DNA of 64,000 nucleotides from Myrica gale (lineage: Eukaryota > Streptophyta > Magnoliopsida > Fagales > Myricaceae). Positions 11,301 through 22,066 of this stretch are shown one piece after another; within the stretch, counting starts at the first letter, position 1, and each line of letters starts with the position of its first letter. The notes under the pieces are model-generated. The model saw only the letters and a list, made by a program, of their open reading frames with translations, was not told where the DNA came from and did not search any database. The stretch covers positions 24,126,874 to 24,190,873 of the forward strand of contig OZ005607.1 of the NCBI GenBank assembly GCA_963930655.1. The letters are read 5' to 3'. The position numbers and the translations under genes are program-made.

Positions 11301-13321
11301 TTTTCTCACATGTACCAGTCGGAAAGCCAGGAGCGTGGGCGATTGGAGCTTAAGAAAGTTACATGCAGAAGGAGTGTCTTGGGTTTTGGACCTGTATTAA
11401 AATCCTGCGAATAGTGAAGCCTAAGACTTGGGGTACAGAAAAGGCCTAGCTCGCTAAGAGAGAAATCCGGAGGAATGGCGGAGAGTTGTACGCGTGGCGA
11501 CTACTTTTAACGGGTTATTCTCCACAGCGTTTTGTCACGGACGGTCGTTCCAGATCTGGGAATTCTGTGTACTTCATGGAATAGAGATACTACATTCTCC
11601 TTGAAGTCCTCGCACTTGGATTATATTCTCGATTTAGCAAAAAAAAAAGATTATATTCTCAAAAAATATTTTTTTCTCCGAATAAAATAGGGGATCATGG
11701 ATCGCCACGTTTCGAGAAAAAAAAGGTTGATCTTGTTTTTTATAAACATTTTCTTGTAGTTTTGCTTGGGAAAAATTTATGTCGGTAATTCGGTTAAGTG
11801 GGTTTATGGAGGCCCACAATGGGTTAAGGGTAATGTCCCTTTCTGAATAGGGGTCCTAGTCGCTAGTCCTACTTCTACCTCTAGGCCTAAGATACGCAAT
11901 GGGCCAAATGACGTTTTTAGTGATCCAGATTGGGACATTTTATTGAAAAAATATATAAAAGGGATATAAGAAGAAGCAAAAATAGGGACGTTCTAAGAGT
12001 TTTACTGTATGTGGATTTAGGGATTTGGGCCCTGGCCAAGGAACTGTCCTTGGAGATGAAGCAGGTGATCAGATCAGTTGTCCGTACTTGGGGGTAGTGA
12101 ATAGAGGCAGTGCACTGTTTGTAGGTTTAAGGGTGCCCAAAAGAGACAAAACGGAGTATCAATCGTTTTGGGATGGTCCCCCTTCTAAGCCTCCTTAGGA
12201 CGGCCAGCCTAGTCCCCCTAGAGCTTCTATCTATGGTGCCTCTTATAGCTTGATAGCGATTGGTGGTGAAATTAGGAAACAAAAAGGGCAAATGGCCCCC
12301 GTATTTTCCCGGCCAAGAAGATGAAACTGTATTAATTATAATAATAATCTTAAATAGACAAAATAAGGGGAAAAATAATAATAAAGAGTTTGCTTTTTTT
12401 GCAAGGTTGGGCCCCTCCATAGTGTAGCCTTAGGCTGTACATCCTAAGCCTTAAATTATTGAAATAACGTGTGTAGCCGCTTGTTTGTTTCCCAAAACCC
12501 AACAGCCCCAACAGTTCATTTACTTGAATGCATATAGATATTTTCTTAATAAGGGTAAATATTCCCTGTATCTATTCTGTTCGACAAGCCCAGAAGAATA
12601 AACCCAACTTTCAATCTGGGCCGACCCGCCTAAAGCCCAGAAAACAGCAGGGTTTGCAATCAATGGAGTCCGTAATCTTTATAACCACAGATCACCCAGA
12701 TAAGAAAGAAAGGACCTAACCGGAGAGCTCAGTGCATAAATTTCGGGTGCGAAGGATTCCTCTTGTCTATCTTAGGTACTGACACTTTGCACTTCTTGCT
12801 TCCAATTAGTCAACAAAGCATAAAGCGTCTTTTTAAGGGCAAAAAGGTATTTTTATTTGTTTTCGTTAGTTTTAAACGTCAAATTTGATGGGAGGGTACA
12901 AATAGCTAAAAATCGAAACTTGAAGGCTCAATGTCGTGAAATTGAAAGATGGGGTGCAAAGACTGCCCCTTTTTTATTTTTTGGATGGCATTGGTTTTAT
13001 AATATGGGCCTGGGCCTGGGCTAGGGGTTGATGGGCACTTCAGGTATGGTACTCTAGGCGAAGTCGCTTTTAAAAAATGGGGGAGCAGCTCACTTTAAGG
13101 TCTTAGTTTGTCTAATACATAAGAAGGGAAATGTTGGCCTACGATGGGCATCATCCTTAGTTTTGGGCTTTTTGTTGGCCTACGTGTGCCTTTTTTTGGC
13201 CCACTTGTGTCGAATCCAAAAAGTAGCCCAGAGGTATTAAGCGTTGACAATATTCTGACCATCATCTTTAAAGCTACGCGAAGCAGCTCTGTTTTTCTCT
13301 CTCGTTCTCTATAGCCTAATC

Positions 13322-14062
13322 ATGAAATTCTCTCTGCAAACAAAATCCTCTTCAAAACCTAAACCCATCAAACCCTCGCGGAACATCTTTGACGACGGGA
13401 AGAAAGAGCAGGAAGACTCAAAAAGATTAGAATACATCACCGAATTCGAAGCATCCGAAACCGGTGCCCGCCGCAAAGATGAACCTAAGGTTTCAGTAAT
13501 CCCTCCGATCCCCAACGAATGGAGGCCCCACAAGAAGATGAAGAACCTCGAACTTCCGATCACGGCCCAATCAGACGGATCCGGCTCCCTCAACTTCGAG
13601 CTCGAATCAGGGGTCTCATCCCTCGACGCCCACGATTCCAAGATCTCTTACGGTCTAAATCGCCGCGAGAAATCCGAATCCGACGATAATCATGAACGGC
13701 CACGGTCTGCTCGGGATTCGGCTCCGGTGGAGGCTGTGCTGCTCCAGAAGCTAAAGAACGACATCGAGAGGCTGCCAGAGCATCGGGGCATGGAGGAATT
13801 CGAGGATGTCCCCGTGGAGGGCTTCGGCGCCGCTTTGCTCGCGGGGTACGGGTGGTACGAAGGGAGAGGGATTGGGAAGAACGCCAAAGGGGATGTGAAA
13901 GTAACTCGGTACGAGAAGTGGACGGATAAGCAAGGCCTAGGGTTTCTGGGCTCCGATGACAAAAAGAAGGAGAGAGGGGAAGATAGAGAGAAAGAGAAAG
14001 GGAGATCGAAAGGAGAAAAGCGGGATAGAGAACGGAGCTCTTCACACCGACGTAGCCGCTGA
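13322..14062 (+). CDS. MOS2-like G-patch protein, short form without KOW motifs
   Basis: A single-exon gene encoding 246 residues. The N-terminus matches plant MOS2 (GPKOW/Spp2 family), nuclear RNA-binding proteins tied to spliceosome activation, microRNA maturation and innate immunity in Arabidopsis. Visible MOS2 hallmarks are the VIPPIPNEWRPHKKMKNLELP block (residues about 59-79), the ISYGLN word near residue 108, and a G-patch from about residue 165 (VEGFGAALLAGYGWYEGRGI then GKNAK), followed by KWTDKQGLGF. Family members are about 460 residues, with KOW motifs in the C-terminal half. Here the chain stops soon after the G-patch with a very basic RS-like tail (KEKGRSKGEKRDRERSSSHR). No KOW-like sequence was found in any frame downstream. 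The ATG is the first after a CT-rich leader, and the start MKFSLQTKSSSKPK fits the family. It could be a truncated paralogue or a shortened functional form; no internal stop breaks the present frame. Confidence 0.85.
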   Translation: MKFSLQTKSSSKPKPIKPSRNIFDDGKKEQEDSKRLEYITEFEASETGARRKDEPKVSVIPPIPNEWRPHKKMKNLELPITAQSDGSGSLNFELESGVSSLDAHDSKISYGLNRREKSESDDNHERPRSARDSAPVEAVLLQKLKNDIERLPEHRGMEEFEDVPVEGFGAALLAGYGWYEGRGIGKNAKGDVKVTRYEKWTDKQGLGFLGSDDKKKERGEDREKEKGRSKGEKRDRERSSSHRRSR

Positions 14063-17000
14063 TGCAGATGAAGTATGTTGAACTTGTTTCTGGACTTTGC
14101 CTGTGGAAACCTTATTTTGGATTGACTTAATTCTTCCCTCGTGTGTAATATACCTTAATTTCCATTAGCCGAATAATCACCACATGCAGATTATGTTTTG
14201 CATTTCCTCTAGTAGCTTCTACATCTATTGATGCACATATGAAAGATTTATTTAGTTTTGGTAGTATAGAAAAATGAAATGTTATTCTGAAATCTCATTA
14301 GCCTACTATGTATAGGAATGGTGGAGTTGTTGTCCCCCTACTAGAAAAATAGAAGCAAGTGTCATTTGTTGATATGTAGGACCACTGGTCTTCTGGATCT
14401 TGGCCGGTCGGAGGTTGGTGAGAATTCGCCCCCCCCCCCCCCTCCTGTAAGCTTGTTGGAGAGCAGCGGCAAATGAAAGCTGTTAGGATTGCACTATGAC
14501 AGTTTGCCTGAAGTGATGGAAGTGGGGGAGTCTTGATTAGTAGATGTCTGTGCTAGCGTTTTGCCAATAGATTAAGTAGAAGCTAATTGGTGTGGTGATG
14601 GTTGTGGCTTTTGAGAAAGAAGAGGCGATGTGATCAAACTTATTGGTTACTTGACAAGCCTTATTCCAAATCCTGTGTGGACTGCTGGTTGTATGCAATT
14701 GAACAAAGGGGTTCCTCTTGGGGTGTCTAGCAGGTCATTTGAAGGATGATCCAAGATTTTATCTGTTTTCAGCAAGAGGCTAGGTTTGCTTTTCAAATGT
14801 GGGTATTAAGTGGCTATATCAATTTAGTTATGGAAAATTTCTCAGACTGGTTAATGGTCTTGTGCAATAGTGGGTTGTTATAGATATGAAGCTATTTAGT
14901 TTTAATAGCTGACCTGGATGGTGGTATTATCTTCATGGGGTAGGTCCTCTCTCGCTTTGAGGTTGTTACATGAGAGATGCCATTGCTGCGATATGTGAGA
15001 GATGTCATTATTCTAGCATAAGAAGGGTAAAGAACCTTAAGATCAAAAATTGATACCATGTTAAGGTTGGGTTTGCAAATGATGGAAAAGGTTTATCCAT
15101 TCCTCTCACCATGTGGTTGGCCGAATCTATGATGTGGGTTAAGTGAATTGAAGTTGAACAAATATTTGGGAGCTCATTTAATAGGTGCCTGTCCATGTTA
15201 GAAATATCCCAATCCAGATAAACCGGCACTCATCCTTACAGTTAAAACTAAGGTCAACCAGATCTAACTCATTTAGTTTGAGTAGACCTGAATTCGTCAA
15301 ATTAGTTCAACCTAGATCTGTCAAACTGGTTAACCAGGCCTGACCTCTCCTAGTTAGTTTGGTTCCTGTTTTGGCCAATTCACAAGTTTTTTTTTGATAA
15401 GTGCCAATTCACAAGCTTTTACAGCTACTTCGGTTGTTTTCTTGGCTTCTTGTATTATTGGCTGGTTAGTTCATTTTTATTCAGGTTCGCTTTGAATTTC
15501 AACGGGTTTGGACTTGTTTTCTTCTGGTTTTCAGCCAATTTTGTCTTGTTTTGTGGGATTCAGCTACTCCATGTTAGTTTGGTCTCCATTTAGCTTCTAA
15601 TTTTGGCTGTTTGGTGGTTCATCTGTATGTTTGAAGTTCCAGCTGGATTGAGTTTAATCTGATCTTCCATCTATTTGTTTCATGTGATTACATACTTTAG
15701 TTATGTGAAATTCGGCCTCAGTTGGTGTTGGAAGTTCACTTAGAAGCTGCTAGTAGTTTCATCGTTTTCTTCATTTGGTTTCTAATTCTGGTTGGTGGTT
15801 GTTTTTGTTCGTTGTCCCGGTTTTAGGCGGGTTGACAGGGTTCTGGTACTCTCAGTATGACCATTGCAATCAATGATGAGGGCTTCTCATGGTCCATTGT
15901 AGTCTGTAGAAAGAGGAGCAAATTGAAAAATAAGTTCAGAGGAGAAGAACGAAAAAGCCAAGTAAAAAAAAGGAGGCAGCATCTTTCTCGAGATGACTCT
16001 CTGTTCTCTTAACGTCTGTGCGCTACCATCAGCATCTAACAAAAGCCAGTGATCTGCGGCACTGTTAATTGTAAAACAGAAAAAAGAAGAATATTACAAC
16101 ACAATGGAGCATCTATTTGTTATCGGTTCTTTTTCGAATTATTAAATTAGTCGCGATATAATATTTAAATCCGCTCCCAATTACAAAATAGAAAAGCCTT
16201 GTTACGAGTAGAATTATTCTGCCAAGAGGTGCCCAATCTTTCAGTCACCTGATGTCATTTGAACGTCCAATTATGTTTTCCATTGACCGCTAAAAGCCCT
16301 CTCTTGCTTCCCCTTTTTCCTCTCTATTGATTGCTCATCAAATACATAAAATGCGCAATTTCCTAAATTTATATACTTGATTTTCTATTTCGGCTAACAT
16401 AAAAAGGCATATAAAGCTCTGCAATAATTAAGAATAAAGTGAGAGATCCTTCCAGGATCATGGGTCTGACCAGTGCAGCTACAAAATGTCAAATGGCAGC
16501 ATGAATCCCTTCGCTGACTCAATGATACAGCATACAAGAAGAAAATCTGACTTTGAACCTAATGAATAGGCTAAGATTAACTTATGATCCTGCTGGTGCT
16601 ATTATAACTCAAAGACATTCTACAACTGAAGTGCTCTTGTGGTCACATAAAGAGGGTTGCTACATTAATTGCCCTTTTTGACCACGAGATAAAAAAAAGC
16701 AATCAGAAAATGCAAAGATTCACACGCATTCAAGTAAATTTAGTGATATTCTAATTTCGAATGTGACGGATCAGACTCAGGTCATTGGCTCCAAGGTGTT
16801 TCCTGTACTTGTTAAATACAAGCGGCTATATCCAAGAAAAGTACAATCGCTTTATAGCATCAACATCAGAAAGCAAGATCTTGGAAAATCACAGAACAGC
16901 CCCAACAAAGGGGTAGTCTAAGATGTATACACAGGAAAAGGCATGTGCGCACAACATGGCACCCAGAATCACCTCCTGAGACTATGCTTTTACTGGGTGT

Positions 17001-17072
17001 TCCAGACTAGAATGCAAAAGGCCTCCCTCATGAGTTTTAAAATTCACTGACATGCTCAAGGAAAGAGTATTT
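14063..17072. other. Intergenic, convergent 3' flanks
   Basis: This lies between the 3' ends of the G-patch gene (+) and the NSRP1-like gene (-). No coding exon was recognised. A C run of 14-15 bases sits at about 14,430. The stretch 15,230-15,840 is rich in GTTTGG/TTGGTT words without a frame. The last about 600 bp (16,440-17,072) are probably the 3' untranslated region of the minus-strand gene. Confidence 0.5.
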
Positions 17073-20000
17073 TTATTGTTCTCTAGTTCTCTTCCGTGCC
17101 AAAAAGCGTTCTTTGGCAGCAGATACAGCATCTACATTTCTCTTGTGATGCTCACGCTTTGGCAGATCTGCTGATGGTTGTTCAGCTGAACTATTTTCTT
17201 GCACTGAAGTGTTGGTAGCTGCGATAGCATCTGAGGACAATAAGCTGAGCTTAGGCTCGGTGGAAGTTTCCCCTTGATCCTCTTCTTCCACTTTTGAACC
17301 CTCCAAAGGTGAATTTAACACATTAGATGGGCGACCTTCATCTGATGTTCCAGCACAGCCTTTTTCTCGAAGCTTCTCTTGCTCCCTTGACTCGGGCTCT
17401 CTTTCTACCTTCCTTGAGTCCATCTGCTTCTCTGGTTTGCTCATCTCGGAATCGTTTGCACCAAAAGCAACATTTTTGCCAAGGTGGAAGTAAAAATCAC
17501 TCAAGTCGCTCTTCTTTGTAACCTTCAAAACGTCAAATAACAGTAAATTACCAGCATGGGTTCATAGAGTTTGAGAAAAAGGCACAACAATAACCTGAGA
17601 AAAATGAGAAGACACTGATTTTTTGAGATCTGATGCCGTATGGTATTCAGGAAAATATGTACCAGTATGGAAACCGTCACCCGCCCAAAGCCACCTAATT
17701 GGATCAAAGTTAAGGGCGCATGCTATAAATATCAGGTTTCTTCACAAGTCCTAGAATGCTTTGTGGATGGAGTTTGACAATTAAGGACTTGGAAAAGGTC
17801 AGATTATTTCAAAGTAACAAGTTGCATAGTAAAGGAAATTGACAGGCGTTAGCTATTGATATAATTAATAGGAGAGAAAAAACGAAAGAAAAAGAAACAG
17901 TCTAAGCAAACACATTTGGGATTCCTAAGAGATCACAACTAGGATGAAGAAGATAATTGCATCCCTAAATCCCTAAAAACGCTGCAATAAGTTTCTAACA
18001 TTCAAACAGTATTTGGCAGGTTATGCAAACACTTTTATCAAGGTTATCCTCAATCCTTCTCTCTCAAAGGCTCAGATTTCTAAATAAAAATAAAAATGAC
18101 TACTAAACGAAGTGTGAGACTTCTAAAACAAGAACTCCTAAGTTCTCCCAGTGGCCCCTGCATGTGCTCTCACAAACTCTCTTGTGGTTCTTCAGTTTAT
18201 GTTACCATTTAAAGTGGTATCTACCTTAAAGTAGTCATTTAGGAATTTAGTACCTTCACCCAAATTACAACAAGTACCATATGCAGGCAGGGCGTGCCAT
18301 GGAACAACCACAAGGGCAGCATATTACTGGTTTTCTTCCCAATTGGATCCTCCATCTTAGTGTATACACTCAATTATAGGGGAAAAAGGCAAAAAAATGA
18401 TGTTAAGTGGCATTTAGTCTGGCTTGTGTTCCTGAATGAGAGGAGGCATGAAAGAGTGGCATGTGCAGCAAATGGAACAACAAAGAATTAATATAAAACA
18501 CAAGTGCATGCAGGAGCTATATCCATAATCCAAACTTTAAGCCTTCAACCGTTCTCAGTTTAGTGATATCAAAACAAGAAAAATGATAACAACAAAGTCA
18601 ATGTAAGTGAAGCAAGATCGTAACACGACAAGAGAAAAGTTAGACATACATCCTCCTTTGCCTCTCGCAGTTCACGCTTACGTTCTTCCTCCATCCATTT
18701 TGCCTGCTCTGCGAGTTTCTTTTTGTAAGCACTTGTGACAAATTTGTCCTTGTCCGCATAGAGGTGGTCATCTTTGCTTCTCTCTTTAGCAATTTTCCTC
18801 TCAAACACTACTTCACGGTATTGCTCTCGTTCTTTTGTTTTTTCTTTCAATAGCTGGATATATCTTGACTGCAACAAATGCAAGGAGGTTGATCAGCTGC
18901 AACCACTACTCAACTACTTTCTTCGGCATTATAACCACTTTAACCACATTAATGAAGAAAAGAAGATAAAAACAACCGGTCCAATTCATTTTCTTTTTTA
19001 TATACAAGTAAACACACACTCAACTTCATGTTAGATAAAACAGTTAAAAAAAGCCAAAGCTGGAAAAATAAGATATCCTTATACCGATCACCAACAAACA
19101 AGTAGCCTAACAAATCAACATCCATATAAATTTAACCCATTCCTTTGAAGACACTGGCTTCCTTCATTACCCTGGTTAAAACATTTACAGTGCACAAAGC
19201 AAGAAACTGATTATGAAAAGATTCTTCAATACATGAAAATAAAACCTCTGTACACAATTAAATCTTATCTATGAACTGAAGTAGGCATCGCTGTACTCTG
19301 TGTTAAACACATCATGCTAAGTGCAGCAACAATATAAGAGCTTTCTACCAAGGCCTCAAACATAAAGGTTGTCGACATGCTCAAGAAGCCACCTTTCAGA
19401 TGAAATATACTGTAAGACTCACAAGTCCCATGAGACCAAAAAAAGAGAGGCTAAAATCAAACAGTTTTTGGCAACCAAATAATTGAAACAAAATGGTTGA
19501 AGTTCTTAGAAGCTAAAAGCTGGGTGTGGAGTTGTAGTTCAGGTTGAATCAGATGCCTCATAATTAATTCCTAGAAACGTAAATGACCTTATCGAAGCCT
19601 TAAAGCATTGGGTGCTGATCTAAAATACACAAGACAACTGTCAAACAATATGCACACTTCATTCCTTATCTATCATTCGCGCTCATAAGTAGTAAGCAGG
19701 TGACAGGATTTCCCCAAAAGTGGTGGATGACTTGGTATAAGTCGACTTTTAGAGTCCTTAAAATACTTCTAAATGTCAAAAGTCGATAGTTAGCTATGCT
19801 TTTCAATATTACCAGAAAATATGAGATCTCTTAGATAGTCACTTTTGATCCAGCAATTGTACTCATTCATTTATCTGCTAAAAGGTAAACAAACTCTCTG
19901 GGCTCTGCATAATTAAGACTTGACCTCAACTTCCACCTTTTTCTTTCAGAGGGAAGGAAATGCAATTTTGTACCAAGACTATTGTTTGGTCCCATATTGG

Positions 20001-20821
20001 CATACTTGATCTATACTACTAATCTATGTGAATGTTATGATTGCTAGAACTACCTCAAAGACCAATACAAAATGCTACACCCACTTTTAACCAAGAAGAA
20101 AAATCCTTGACTTCCAACTTCGACTCTCTTTAAGAGATAATCATTACATTGTTTATCAAACATTGATAAATTTTGCGGTGGTTTCAAGATTTGATTGATA
20201 GTCAAACCTTTACCATGTGCTCTTTAATGGTTAAAAAGTTAAAGCGGATCCAAAATTAGCTACTTGATTGATAACCAAACCATTTTCAGGTCGCTCTTCA
20301 TTATTTAAAAAGTTATGGTAGCTTGAACACTAGCTAACTGATTGAGAATCCAAAAGCTTCATTTTGTGCTGTAAATTGTTCAATTATGCTCTATGATTTA
20401 CTTAAACAACGTGAAGCAACAAGGTTTACCTTCCTTTCTTCACGATCTTGCACTCGAGGTCGAACAGCTTTCTCTTTCATTTCATCATAGACTCCGTCAT
20501 AATCAAATACGGTGGGATCCTCTTCAATGGCCTTCTTCTGCTGTTCCTCAATCTGCAAGAGGAGAAATTCAAAATAAGCTGAGCCCATATGAAACAACAT
20601 TAGAAGAATAACACTCTTTACGGAATATTTTGCTACAAGGGGCTTTTACTCACATCCTTAAGGGACTTGTTCTTGCTAGCCTGCCGAGAAATATCTCTCT
20701 CCACATCATCATCATCGTCATCGTTAAAGCCAAAAGGAGGTGGGCGGGGCGGTTTTGACGACTGCTGCTTCTTCTGCTCTGCTGAGAGCCTCAGGTTCAA
20801 TCCATACCCTAACTTCTTCAT
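17073..20821 (-). CDS. NSRP1-like nuclear speckle splicing regulator (DUF2040)
   Basis: Four coding exons, all joined in phase 0 with GT-AG borders: 20821-20654, 20552-20430, 18868-18650 and 17522-17073, giving 319 residues. The protein starts MKKLGYGLNLRLS and then has the acidic run FNDDDDDDVERDISRQASK. Next come EEDPTVFDYDGVYDEMKEKA, a charged coiled-coil segment, DKFVTSAYKKKLAEQAKW, and VTKKSDLSDFYFHLGKNVAF. These blocks in this order define the CCDC55/NSRP1 family, which binds SR proteins in nuclear speckles and affects splice-site choice in animals. Arabidopsis has homologues (At2g27280/At2g27285). The C-terminal third is low-complexity and ends KERFLARKRTREQ. Length is close to the shorter plant homologues. 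The upstream leader has its own intron. The big intron between exons 2 and 3 (18,869-20,429) shows no other gene. Confidence 0.93.
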
Positions 20822-21150
20822 TTCCTTATCTTCTTCCCCTTCCTCTGAAATTACGATCCGAAAATCGGTCAGACCATTATCACAAACCTATTGTATCTTA
20901 TTTACTTCACGCAATAAAACCAGCCAGAAATTTCTCACAGGATACCCAAACAAAAGGTAAGCTTTCTAGTACTCCAACAAAAGGCTAATTTGATCGTCAA
21001 ACAAAACGGAAGATTTGATACTTTAGAGAAGGAATGCCTATTGTTCAAGGATGAAACGAACAATACCAGTGGGGGTCTCTGAGTAGACTGTGGCGACGCT
21101 AAGCGGATGCTGGAGGCAAATGGATTGGGCAGACGGCGTTCTGAATCTTT
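20822..21150 (-). other. 5' leader and leader intron of the NSRP1-like gene
   Basis: Upstream of the ATG, an acceptor (TTTCAG) precedes exon sequence at 20,844. A donor after CCCCCACTG, followed by GTATTGTT, lies at about 21,068. This gives a leader intron of about 224 bp and a non-coding first exon at about 21,069-21,150. The transcription start is inferred only. Only about 125 bp separates it from the fold-back element at 21,276. Confidence 0.6.
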
Positions 21151-21275
21151 GAACCATTCAATATTTTTTTTTCCTTCTCCTTAAAATATTCATCTATTCT
21201 AATAGCTAACACAGTGACATGTGTATCACCGTAAAAGCGCTTCTTTGTACGGCGCCGTTTTCCTGTATTATTATT

Positions 21276-22058
21276 AGTTTTAAAGACGAAAATAGTTCCG
21301 GAGTTTTACGCCTTTTTATCGATTTAGTCACTGTGTTTCTAATTTGTTCATATAATTTCTTAGGTTATTCTCATTTATCGATTTAGTCCTTCCGTCCAAT
21401 TTCGTCTCTTACGTGCACAGTCAGCAAACGGTGAGTCACATTACCACCAATAAATCGCGACACGTGTACGATTTAAAAACAAAAAACAAAAAACTCAGGT
21501 CCATGTGACATATTCGTAAAAAAAATTGAACAGGGGACACCCCCATTCACGCGACGAAAGGAGCCCAGATATGGGCTCCCCTCCGCTGGGGCAGCTCCTC
21601 GCTCAGGGGTGGTCGGGAGCCACCCACCCCGGCCCCCAACCGCGCGAGGGAGCCCAGCTCGCCCCACCACCGCGAGAGGGAGCCTCGATCTGGGCTCCCT
21701 GTCGCCTGACCCCGGGGTGGGTGGCTCCCAACCACCCTTGAGCTGGGGAGTCGCCCCAGCGACGGGAGCCCAGATCTGGGCTCCCTTCGTCGCGCGAATG
21801 GGGGGTCTCCCCCGTTCGATTTTTTTAACACATATGCTACATGGACCCGAGTTTTTTTGTTTTTTGTTTTTAATCGTACACGTGTCACGATCTTATTGGT
21901 GGTGACGTGGCCCACCGTTAGCTGACTATACATGGATAAGACGGAAGGATTAAATCAATAAATGAGGATAACCTAAGGACTTATGTGACCAAATTAGAAA
22001 CTCAGGGACCAAAACGATAAATGACATAAAACTCAGGGACTATTTTGATCTTTAACCT
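21276..22058. mobile_element. Mutator-like fold-back MITE with GC-rich palindromic core
   Basis: The left end GTTTTAAAGACGAAAATAGT and the reverse complement of the right end GGTTAAAGATCAAAATAGT begin arms that match for well over 200 bp each; shared words include TCTAATTTG.TCATATAA/TCTAATTTGGTCACATAA, TTAGGTTATYCTCATTTAT, CACCAATAA and ACACGTGTACGAT. TTATTATT flanks both sides (21268-21275, 22059-22066), consistent with an 8-9 bp duplication, though the site is low-complexity. The core (about 21,530-21,812) is strikingly GC-rich and itself palindromic, with GGAGCCCAGATATGGGCTCC near 21,560 and GGAGCCCAGATCTGGGCTCC near 21,765. Overlapping ORFs on both strands here reflect the GC content, not genes. 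Confidence 0.8.
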
Positions 22059-22066
22059 TTATTATT

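Larger units (their letters stand above)
6592..13321. other. Intergenic, no gene recognised
   Basis: No exon with family similarity was found on either strand. It contains one clear Tourist-type MITE (8130-8326) and a diverged relative (7506-7688). The stretch 10,600-11,570 is markedly more GC-rich, with a CT run at about 10,928 and several CG-containing words, which could mark an old promoter or a transcribed leader; no ORF of substance follows. Longer ORFs here (for example 9,777-10,079) lack an ATG or any recognisable motif. Confidence 0.5.

Noticed and set aside
21526..21933. Overlapping ORFs of 70-130 codons on both strands
   Set aside because: They lie in the GC-rich palindromic core of a fold-back element, where stops are rare; no family similarity.
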